64,000 nucleotides of DNA, taken from the NCBI GenBank assembly GCA_900660155.1, contig CABFPE010000077.1, forward strand, positions 1,605,780 through 1,669,779. The letters run 5' to 3'. A program made the translations under genes and the position numbers. This DNA comes from Hofstenia miamia (Eukaryota; Xenacoelomorpha; Acoela; Hofsteniidae). The notes below the pieces were generated by a model. It was not told the DNA's origin. It worked only from the letters and a program-made list of their open reading frames with translations, and searched no databases. Of the stretch, positions 42,501-51,489 are shown one piece after another; position 1 is the first letter of the stretch, and every line of letters begins with the position of its first letter.

Positions 42501-45500
42501 ACAAAGCTAGCTAATAAATTTCAAAGCACTTTAGTTAAACAGTAGGCTGCGAATAGTTTAAACTATTCAGCAATTCAAATATTAACAGCTTGCTCGAAGC
42601 TTTAATTAACGTTACACGTCATTGTCTTAGATGTATTATTGCTCATAAATTAATACTAATTTTACAGAAAATTGCTGTTTTTTAAGATCATGAAAATATC
42701 CAACTGAGTAAATAAGAAATATGAATATAATGGTGACGCTATGAAAATAAAAATCTCAATTTAAAAATTAGCAACCTACCTTAACTCTTGCTGTTAAAGA
42801 AGTATGTTAATATGATTATCAAATGGGTCAAGTAAATATTCTCTTAAGCATGAATTTAAAAAATTGCATTTCTACAAAAGCTCAGATTATTCATTAATTC
42901 CCAGCTAGTTAAACACTGATCGATTTAAATATAATGTAAATGAGTTGACAGAAATTTTTTTATTTGTTTACAAGAATAAAAAGGACCCATCTCCAGTTAC
43001 GAGGATAGTAAACTAAAATCTGGATTAATTTGTGAAATAAAAATAAAGATTTTGACTCACTTGGAAGTTTTGCATAAATGAAAATGCACTTAAACTGAAA
43101 AAGTATAATTAAGTGAAAAAAGTTACGATTGGGCAGAAAATATCACTTAATGAATGTTAGAAAATTATCCAATTCAATCGCGAGGGTGATTAAATGTATG
43201 ATTGCTCACATTCTAAAATCTCAGTGGTGTAAATTGCGTTAACTCCGCCAGTTGCGGTTTTTTAATTGAGATACAACAGTAAAATGTAAAGCACTTAAAC
43301 ACACATTAAGGCTAATGAGGTGCTTTTACAAAATTAAAACAGAAAGTTTACTTTTACCTTTCTCAAACGAGGACATTATCATTGAGACCTCACACACATT
43401 GATACATAATTTCCTCCAATGTATTTTTTAATTAAAATGCATTGAACAGTTCGTAACAATTCGTTATTATTCTTACGTAATTCTGCAATGTATGATAATA
43501 CTTCACCTAGTAAACATCTCGTACTTGACAATTTTAAAATATATGTGAATGCGAGTAGAATGGAATGTTGCATTTAATTAACAGTGGTTCAAAAGAAAAC
43601 TAACATCCGCGGGTTATGAAGACAACCGAACACTACACTCTTTATAATAGTTGAACAACGATAGACAAACCGTGTCAGGAAATTTCAGAAAATTATAATA
43701 GAAATACCTTGGGGATGAACGGATTGATAATATGAGCGATTCTTAATGCTCTCAATTTCCATTTCACAGGTTCGAAGATCGCTGCTCAACTGATGGAAGT
43801 CCTTGGAATGGGCAGGGTTGCGGAGAGCCTTCATTATTTCTTCACGTCGATCTTTAAGCATTTGTAGCATTTGATCATGACCCCCGACTTGATATTCCTA
43901 CAAAAAAATCAATGATTAAATCAAAACATACCCATCAGCTAATATAATTTAAGTTTTTACTCTCCAATTGAGAGCTCTACAAAAAAACATTTTAGAATGA
44001 AACAACAAACTCATATATTTCTATGAACTTTGGGAATGGCATTTCCCTTTAGCATTATATATTGATTCCAAAACAATGAGTTGGGACCTCATCTGGTTTA
44101 ACATATTTAAATCATTAAGGTTAAACAAATAGTTTTCACTAAAATACACATAACATAATTTGAGTGTCAATTTAATTGATACGTAGTTGAATTGGTTTGG
44201 GCATATTATGTATCAGTGCGCCAATACAAAAGTAAACCATAGTGAAACATTTGGAAATTGAAAAGTGTAGATTTATCACAAATTTATACCAATAAAAATC
44301 GTATTAAAGTTAAAATTGATTTCAGAAACCTTCACGAATAATTGTGTTATTCTTTAAAGCTATAGGTTCTACTATATAATTTTCAAATTCGTTTAAAACG
44401 GGTGAATTTGTATCAGGGTTGACGGAGTTTAATCAATTGATTTACATCATTGATTTAAATCGAATTTAAATCAATCTAATTAAAATCATTGATTTATTTG
44501 ATTTTTAGTACACTAATTAAATAAAGCTTATTCCAGATTGAATGCCATGTTAGTGTATTGATAGCGAGTAAACAACGCTGTGGCAGTGGTGAATAATACA
44601 TTGTGCATATTCGCGCTATTAAAGAATGCCGGCTGGACACAGTTAGAGTGATATCTGGAAATATTTTACCAGAAGTACAAAGGTAAGAAAATTCATTTTT
44701 CTATTTTGGAAAACTTACTTCAATTTCTGTTTCTTTTTGGAAAAGAACAAAATTATCTTTTAATTGTATTTAATTTCTTTTAGGAAAACAACAAAGGAGT
44801 GTGGGCAACTTGCAAGACATGCAACCACGGGATGCAAGGAATCGTTTCGCGAATGGAAAAGCACTATGCATCTCATGAGCCGCCGCAAACTTCTCCAACG
44901 GATGAATTGCCCTCCACGTCAGCATTCCCAACATCCAGCATTACTTTACCTCCACCTCCGAAAAAACCAGCCATTCGGCTTACTCCAAAAATTACCACAA
45001 TGGCCAGCGTCACGACCGCTACTGAGAAGCAGATTGCTATGGCAGTCGCACGGTATTTTTACAGCACAAATACTCCCTTTGCAAGGGTTGAGTATCCGAC
45101 ATTCACCCAGATGTACATAAAGATGCGAGCCAGCTACATTCCACAAACAGAAATCAAATCGCGAATGAACTACTGGAACAAGTTCACGAAGAGTGCTTGG
45201 AAACTGCCTAGAAGAAGCTCTCTGGAGAATTTGTGACATTAAGCCTTGATGGTTGGTCAAACGTGCATAATGAGCCAATTGTATGCATTGCTGCCTCAAC
45301 AACAAACGGCGACACCTAACTGATTGACGCGATTGACACTTCTGGAAACAAGCACGACACAGACTATCTGGCATCACTCGTCAAAGAAAGTGTGAAGAAA
45401 AATGTTGAGGAATACAAATTTCGTATTTGTGGCTTTGTCACGGACAATGCGAGGAATGTAAAAAAGGACAGAGTTCAAAGAAACAAATGAAGGTGCCGAT

Positions 45501-47162
45501 ATTTTCATGTTCGGCTGCGCTGCCCACATCCTCAACGTCCTGGCCAAAGATCTGAAAATGTCACAGGTCACTGACAAAGTTATTCAACTACTGAAATTTT
45601 TCCGGAACCATCATTTGCCTGCAGCGTGGCTCAACCAGAAAGGTGCCAACAAGTTAAAGCTTCCAATTGATGTGCGTTGGAGCAGCATGTGCATGGCACT
45701 TCAATCCTTGAGGAACATCGTGAGGAAAGTGTTGTTCCCGAAGACATTTACAATATTGGCACGAGTATTCCCATCAAAAGAAACGTCGAGGACTACCTGA
45801 GGGTTCTCAAGCCGATCAATGCAGCACTGGACAAGCTTCAAGGTTCAAAGGTGAGCCTCGCAGACGTAGTTGTCGCATGGAACGATCTAGCAAAATAACT
45901 AAACAAGGTTTTAGATACTGGATACTAGAAAAAATTCGCAGATCATCGAAAAATGACATTCACCACAGCTCATTTTCTTTGTTTCCTCCTGGATGCCAGT
46001 TCGTCAAAGAAAATATCTGGACGCCAGAAGAAGAATCGCTTTGGAGTATGCAAGCAGCCTCCATATCAAGTTGGTATCCGTCATCACAAAATTCCGAATC
46101 AAAAGAGAATCTTTCAGTCCTTGTTACTATCCTGCTGATTGGTGGAAGCTTTTCAAGATTGACCTCAAGGTTATGGATATTATCAGAGCTATCCTCTCTT
46201 GAATCCCTTCAACTGCCCCGTTAGAGATACTTTTTGCGACATTTGGCTGGGTGCATAACAAAGTTCGTAACCGACTTGGAGTTCAGAAGGCTGTCAAGCT
46301 GGTTTCTTGCTTCAAAGTGCTGAATGCCAAGACGGAGGACCTAGAAGAGGAAGACTAGTTTAAAACTTTGCTGTTCATTTTAACCTTACTTTTCGTTTTT
46401 GATTTGAAGCAATTGTTGATACAATTAAAAGTTTAGTTGCAATTGATTTTCGTAAGCGAAAGAGGAAAAAATCAAAAAAATCCGATTAAAATAAAAAATC
46501 GATTTAAATCAAAAAATCGTATTCTTTTGATTTTTTATAAAAAAAATCCGATTTTTTGACAACCCTGATTTGTATAAATAATCTGTTTTAGTATATTGAG
46601 ATATGTCCAAATATGGCAATTTTGTTATTTAACGTTTTTGCTATCACATGGCCTCAAAACTCCTCTCAATTGTTATATCAAATCATAATATACAAATTTT
46701 CGTCATACTAGTTGGAGTTTTAAAGTGCCAGAAAGAAAATGGAAGTGTTTTCCATTTTTATTCACATGTTTTGCACACTAGTGAAGTTAATGAATGTACT
46801 TCGTTTAGATAAATACTCGAATAGAAGCAATTTTTTGAATTATGAATTTCGGTGCATCACTCCAAGAGGAACTAGTGGAATAGCAATATTAGCTTAATAC
46901 GTTTTTAAAATCACGTAGTGATGAAGTATATAATTCCGCTATCGGCATACAGTCTGCGATGAGATTCGACATTGATTACTTGGGCATGAATACTAATAAA
47001 TGGAATAGCAGTGACACCACCATTCATTTTCAATTAGCTATTGAGAAAAGGAAATAATTAATATACATAATAAAACGGATTGTTACAAGCTCAATATAAA
47101 GTGTACGAAAAACCAAATAATTGTTAACTACTGCATGAATGACTTACTGTTTGCATTTGCAT
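27386..47162 (-). CDS. beta-catenin/Armadillo homologue, 11 coding exons, 801 aa
   Basis: Wnt co-activator (and, in typical homologues, adherens-junction protein). Exons, 5' to 3' on the minus strand: 47162-47148, 43897-43708, 42375-42155, 41807-41559, 41216-40938, 39626-39498, 39455-39096, 36879-36514, 34893-34743, 28670-28368, 27528-27386. All introns are GT-AG, all phases match, and the total is 2406 nt including TAG. Residues 1-68 are an unrecognised extension. Residues 99-112 form the CK1/GSK3 phosphodegron (DSGINS; S100, S104, T108, S112). Armadillo repeats run from about 152 to 665. TCF-groove residues equivalent to human K312 (K361), W383, R386, K435, R469, H470 and R474 are kept, as is the LNDED surface used by BCL9. 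The stretch between degron and first repeat is about 50 residues shorter than in human and lacks the alpha-catenin-binding helix. Helix C and the C-terminal PDZ ligand are also missing. The family call is near certain; exons 1-2 are less so. Confidence 0.93.
28368..28670 (-). CDS. beta-catenin exon 10 (last repeat and tail)
   Basis: 303 nt between the acceptor TTTCTCGTTTAG and the donor CAAG|GTAACA. It starts [12 protein letters not shown], equivalent to the ATYAAAVLFRM end of the last repeat. A Met/His/Gly/Tyr-rich tail with no recognisable helix C follows. Confidence 0.92.
29607..29925. mobile_element. 319-bp inverted-repeat element nested in the piggyBac region
   Basis: Arms of about 33 bp: AGGCCATACCGGAAAAAACC then GCCGTTTGTAT on the left, and the near-perfect reverse complement on the right. 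Between them a minus-strand frame (29711-29899) reads [20 protein letters not shown] and onward, not recognised. No convincing target duplication. Confidence 0.65.
30578..32051 (+). pseudogene. piggyBac transposase pseudogene
   Basis: Broken frames in order: [20 protein letters not shown] and TNLYAHQ (N-terminal piggyBac block); [20 protein letters not shown] with [16 protein letters not shown] (first Asp); [11 protein letters not shown] (second Asp); MLGTLQ; then [18 protein letters not shown] (third Asp region) with [16 protein letters not shown]. The Cys-rich C-terminus is CKLASC...FCSKC. At least four frameshifts or stops make it inactive. Confidence 0.85.
32265..34742. other. beta-catenin intron 9, non-repetitive part
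   Basis: AT-rich intronic DNA with no exon-like or transposon-like signal that I can see. Confidence 0.6.
34743..34893 (-). CDS. beta-catenin exon 9
   Basis: 151 nt, entering at phase 0 and leaving at phase 1. Encodes [20 protein letters not shown] and [18 protein letters not shown], equivalent to human [20 protein letters not shown] and the following repeat. Donor is ATAG|GTTAGT. Too short for ORF finders; found by homology to the next expected repeat. Confidence 0.93.
36514..36879 (-). CDS. beta-catenin exon 8 (copy used in the model)
   Basis: 122 codons, phase 0 to 0, starting [18 protein letters not shown] (human R469, H470 and R474 kept) and ending [15 protein letters not shown]. An identical coding copy lies at 37557-37922 and is probably an assembly duplicate. 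The nearer copy was chosen only for convenience. Confidence 0.93.
37557..37922 (-). CDS. duplicate of beta-catenin exon 8
   Basis: Same 366-nt exon with intact splice signals and apparently identical coding sequence. The intron beyond its donor differs from the first copy by a 22-nt insertion. Because 366 is a multiple of three, including both copies would not break the frame but would duplicate 122 residues of armadillo repeat. Single N characters at 37500 and 38387 bracket this unit. Most likely an alternative haplotype stitched into the assembly. Confidence 0.85.
39096..39455 (-). CDS. beta-catenin exon 7
   Basis: 120 codons, phase 0 to 0. Contains [13 protein letters not shown] (human W383/R386 region) and [11 protein letters not shown], which keeps the lysine equivalent to K435. 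It ends DDIIEPA|GTTAGT. Confidence 0.96.
39498..39626 (-). CDS. beta-catenin exon 6
   Basis: 43 codons, phase 0 to 0, containing [20 protein letters not shown]. The last residue, K361, is equivalent to the TCF-contacting human K312. The exon lies only 42 nt from exon 7. Confidence 0.95.
40938..41216 (-). CDS. beta-catenin exon 5
   Basis: 93 codons, phase 0 to 0. It contains [32 protein letters not shown] and [16 protein letters not shown], all close to canonical armadillo repeats 2-4. It ends TTDCLQ|GTAAAT. Confidence 0.96.
41559..41807 (-). CDS. beta-catenin exon 4 (first armadillo repeat)
   Basis: Acceptor TTTATTTAG, 83 codons, donor GAG|GTACAT. It begins [20 protein letters not shown] and continues [14 protein letters not shown]. 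The Y in NYADDA is equivalent to human Y142. Only nine residues precede the LINY motif, where human beta-catenin has the alpha-catenin-binding helix. Confidence 0.95.
42155..42375 (-). CDS. beta-catenin exon 3 (degron exon)
   Basis: Encodes residues 69-142. It contains [16 protein letters not shown], aligning with the conserved WQQQ-YL-DSGIHSG motif, followed by TTAPSVSS. An acidic linker with EYWEAGSG follows, and the exon ends TAT CAG|GTTAGA in phase 0. The translation runs on to a stop inside the intron, so the donor defines the end. Confidence 0.93.
43708..43897 (-). CDS. beta-catenin exon 2 (N-terminal extension)
   Basis: 190 nt open reading segment between the acceptor TTTTTTGTAG and the donor CAAG|GTATTT. 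It ends in phase 1, which matches exon 3. It encodes residues 6-68, rich in K/R/E/D with regularly spaced L/I/M, suggesting an amphipathic helix (for example [16 protein letters not shown]). It does not resemble the N-terminus of known beta-catenins. Confidence 0.75.
44414..46567 (+). mobile_element. hAT transposon with 8-bp target duplication
   Basis: Left end CAGGGTTGAC and right end GACAACCCTG are inverted repeats. The flanks are identical 8-bp duplications, ATTTGTAT at 44406-44413 and 46568-46575. Subterminal regions are dense in GATTTAAATC palindromes. It lies in beta-catenin intron 1, in the opposite orientation to the gene. The perfect target duplication suggests a fairly recent insertion, although the transposase is already broken. 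Confidence 0.93.
44626..46357 (+). pseudogene. hAT transposase pseudogene with BED zinc finger
   Basis: The first exon (to 44682) joins 44784 through a GT-AG intron, giving [20 protein letters not shown] then [10 protein letters not shown] and a distal H...H: a BED finger spanning the splice. Then come [31 protein letters not shown] (first catalytic Asp region), [11 protein letters not shown] and [16 protein letters not shown] (CxxH motif), and the C-terminal part [16 protein letters not shown] near the start, in-frame stops and frameshifts inactivate it. Confidence 0.88.
47148..47162 (-). CDS. beta-catenin exon 1 (start codon, 5 codons)
   Basis: The ATG at 47162-47160 opens five codons (MQMQT) ending at a strong donor, ACA|GTAAGT, that joins exon 2 in phase 0. 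A possible acceptor (TTTTAG) lies just upstream, so a 5'UTR exon may precede it. A second in-frame ATG follows at 47156. This is the least certain exon, because so few codons carry no homology signal. Confidence 0.55.
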
Positions 47163-50100
47163 CGCCTTCAGTTCACATCAACTAAAACACAACATTAATA
47201 CAGTGGGTGACCTATGTGCAGACAAGTAAATTAAAGGGATTAACGGCAGCGTGATATCTGCCAATGCACGGAAATCGGCGTCAAACGGCGATTGCCAATA
47301 AACGCCACTCAATAAATGTGAAAATCCTTGTTACACATTTGCATAAATTAAAATACTACTACAGAGAACGTCATTAAGCATCACTTTCAAATTTAATAAT
47401 TAGAAAAGCCGAATAATTGAAAATGCGCTGAGTAAGTGCGCAATGCCATAGCAAGAAATAAATGATTAAGCGAAAACTGCTCTCTCAACAAAATTATATT
47501 TAATCAATTACGATAGGATCGCTCAAAAGACAGCTAATATGTAATTGATTGACACTTTTAATTGATTGACTTTCAGTTAATAACGATGTTCAAAGATGAT
47601 TGAAAGTTGAGAAGAGAATTTCTATGAAGAGCAAACGACTTTAAATATAAGTGGACGGGTTATGTATAATCTGTTCAATTGAGAAGAGTTAAGGAACTTT
47701 TATTGCAAAGTTGCATGTGAATGATTAATATAAAAAAATTTATCATAAGTAGAATAATGTTTTAAAAGTAAAATGATAAAAATGTGGATTTAATTGTTTA
47801 ATAAAATATACATTTATGTTTTCGTAGCAAATCTAAAATTTGAAAGCTTTTCATGAAACAGAACATTTTAAGATGTGTCATAAAATTAGAATTACCATGC
47901 TATTACGCGATATTGACTTGAATCTATATGGTAATTTTTACAAAATAATCATTAATGTACAAAGTTTAAAATGATTATGGGCAATACAATAAAAGATTGC
48001 AAATATAGAAATCACTCGCTTACGCTAGCTAAGAATTGCCAAAAAATGCTGTCATTCAATACAATAGGAGATTATGATTCACTAACCTTTCAAAAGATAT
48101 ATTAATCACAGGGCAAGAAGACAAATTCGACACCTCGTCAATGATAGGCGTATATGTCAATCGGAGGCGACGCAATCGACAACTAATTCTCTAGTATACA
48201 CTTTATATTGCATATTTTTCTCTATTATTTTCTGTTGAAAAATCAACACGATACACAAATTGAAGAAGAAAATATATTATAACTATTTGAACATGAAATG
48301 GTTATATGTGTAACTTAATTTTTAAATCAAATTTTAAAATGACATTCAGTACGTTAAATTTATCAGAAAAATTAAACATTAGCTCGAGCCACATGAAGGC
48401 TTTCATAATATAAAACAAAAAGGTATCATCACAAAATGCATATGAAAAATACATAGCTAAATATAGCACTGCTTTATTACAGATCAAATTTTGCAGTTAT
48501 CAATTAAATACAATGTTTCAACAATATACATTCGATAAGTATTAGGCGCCGTGTCATTGAAAAAAGCATGAAAAGCCGAATTTTATTGATTGTTTAAATA
48601 AAAATAGGTTTTTCGAAAATCTCTTATACAAAAACAGATCAAGTCTACAATTTTATGATGGGACTAAAATCCCATCGCGTGCGCGGGATCTAATATACTA
48701 ATCAATGTTTGTTTATGATATAATTTAATAATTATTTTAACATTATTTTAAAATGAGTTAACTCATTCACTTGGGGGCCGATTTTACACATACCCTCCAT
48801 ATTTAAGATGTAACTCACTGTTTTTTAATAAACTATCATTACTTTTTTCTTTAACTTGTTCTGCAATTTTTGGTGCAAAAATTATGCACATATCAAAGTA
48901 TCTCTACACCGAAAGGGTAAGGTAAAATAGGATTAAGAAGGGACAAAATTAGAAAAGTGATTTCTTTTGGTCGTACAACTTATGTCGGCTTTGACAAGAT
49001 TCAATACAACAGACTGAGGGCATTTTCAAGCACAATTAGTAACTAAATTTGCAATTTATTGCTTTAAAGAGTATTCAATTGAGATCTTGGATCGCATTAA
49101 TTCCGGGCTGCAAGTAAAAAATGATTTCAATGGGGTTCTTAATTCCATAAAAAACATCTCTATTTAAAGTGACTTACCGAATTAAGCTCATAAAATAGAA
49201 TACAATTAGTACCAGCTAACAGCATTTTATAAATTACAAATACAAGAATAGAATTCAAATAATTACCCATTTAATAAAGAAGTAATAAAGTAGATATCAA
49301 AATAATCTAAAATAGTTGTACCTATTTCGGCAATATATGTCCAATGCATAATGTATTTCAAATAATTGCCGAAAATTATAATTTGTACTAAGAGTTTTGA
49401 GACTGCAAAAATATATTTGTCACAAATAAACTACATTGACAATACTAGATAAACCTAACTAGTAACCGTTTTACTTGCATAGCGATAACACTCGATTTGC
49501 AAAGCGATTTGTTTTTTATCTAAAAATGCATGAACAAATTTATGGCCATCTAACAAATTACAATAAGGGCGGATTATATATATAAATATTATTTTTTTAA
49601 CAGTTTTATATTAATATACAACCACGATCTCTATTTCGATAATTTCAAGTAGCTAGAGCACGACTACTTTAAAAGAAACACATAAAATGAATCATTGCTT
49701 TATTTTGCCAAATAATTTTTTTATTATTTATATAAATTAGAATTATTAAAATCGAAAATTTGTTTATCTTCTCCACTGAATTTTCTGCGGTCTGTGCTTT
49801 GAAGTAATGACTGCCTCGGTTGAAAAAAGCTAAGCGTCTTTGCCATAAGTAATTGACTTTTATATAAATGTTAGTTAAAAACAGGTCTACGATGCTATAC
49901 ATTTGACATTTAAATTCGAATTAGATTACATGTATATTCCAAGAGGGCCAGGAATTCCGACTTGATTCCATTTGAGGCTAAATTGGGGATACTTCGAAAG
50001 CATATAAACTAGCCCCAGGTACGACTGATTTCCAGGTAAAACTCGAAAAACAATTTTGAAAAAAACTTAATGCTCCTTCAATTGGAGCTTCATGAGTGTC

Positions 50101-51472
50101 TCACCAACATCGGCAAGTTCCACTACAAGTAGAAGTAATAGAATACGCATAATTTGTGATCATTGCCTAATTTCATTTCCAACAGAGGACTGAATTTGAT
50201 GTATAAAATGCGAAAGCTGGTGCCATGAAGCTTCATCAACGTTCTTACAAGCATATAAATTGTTCAAAGACTCCACGCTTTACGGCAAATTATATATTTT
50301 ATAATTATATTATTTATTAGTTTAGGTAAGTATGTGCGATGAATTATCACATTTCATAGGCACCATTGAAATATCTTTGCTTTCACTGGCCGTTGTAACT
50401 ATCTCAATTATTGTATGTATATGCATATAAAGATGACAAATTGATGAAAAATTCTGATCTATGACAAAAATCTAAATCCAATAAATGCCAAACGAGACCT
50501 AGAAGGCGGAAAATACAGAAAAAACATTCTAGAGAGCAGTAAAACAAACAGGAAAGAATGTAGTAGCAATTCCTCTTGCACATCTCATTTGTTACTGAGA
50601 TGACAATCGATTTAGTGCACTAACTCTTGAAATCATTTCGAAGAAATTGAACACGTTGAATTAATTACTAGAAACGGTAAACATTTTTCACTTGGAAGTA
50701 TTAAGGGAAAATGCTCACTCTCATAGTTGGCCAAGAAGCGCAAAACTACTATGGGTTACTAATGTTTGCAATGCCAGAGGTAAATATCAAATTCAAATTT
50801 TTTAGGTTATCAATCACATTCTTGGTGTATGACATCAACTTCATTATTGTTTGAATAGTTCTTTGTTTTATAATTGTGATGCGCACATATTGTTTTTCAA
50901 TGCATGAAAAATTACAACGCCTCAAAACATTGAATTAGTTCCATTCTTGAACCATATCAATTAGATCACTAAATAGCAAACAGTATGAACGTACGTCATT
51001 AAATGAAGATTTAAACTATTAAGCATAGATCTAACGATTAACAAGCATCGACATTTTTTTGCTAGAATTAAAAAAGCTATCTAACAGTGAGTCTAAATGT
51101 TTACAAAAATATTAGTACACCTTTACACAATAAATTCTCACAACAATAATTACTAATAATATTAATATTAGGGCATCCATACTTACTACTATAACATTAG
51201 ATGAGTAATGTATATGAATCACAAAGGGTATGAAATAAATATTTGTTAGTTAAAATTAAATTTAATATTTTATAATGAGTATCTTAGTAAAGTATTACAT
51301 TATATATAAAATTTTGTATTCAAGAAATTTATGAAAGTCCGTATAGAAAAATTATTAAATAATATTTTTATAATCGTTTATATTATTATTTTTTAAAAAA
51401 ATTTATTATTTGTATCCTAAAATAAATTTCTCTTAAATTTAAACAAATCTTTTGTTTCCATAGTAACTAACA
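47163..51472. other. intergenic region between divergent beta-catenin and DZANK1
   Basis: About 4.3 kb separates the two start codons. It should hold both promoters and any beta-catenin 5'UTR exon. A slightly less AT-rich patch around 47210-47310 is the best place for a beta-catenin transcription start. No repeats or genes recognised. Confidence 0.5.
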
Positions 51473-51487
51473 ATGGCAGCAATCTAA
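51473..51487 (+). promoter_or_regulatory. upstream ORF before DZANK1
   Basis: A four-codon uORF (MAAI, then TAA) in good context (ACAATGG) ends two nucleotides before the DZANK1 ATG. If transcription starts upstream, this could limit initiation at the main ORF or require reinitiation. Seen directly; the function is inferred. Confidence 0.5.
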
Positions 51488-51489
51488 AA

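Noticed and set aside
44764-45377. Overlapping plus and minus frames in the hAT element
   Set aside because: Only the BED-finger frame matches the family; the others are shadows.
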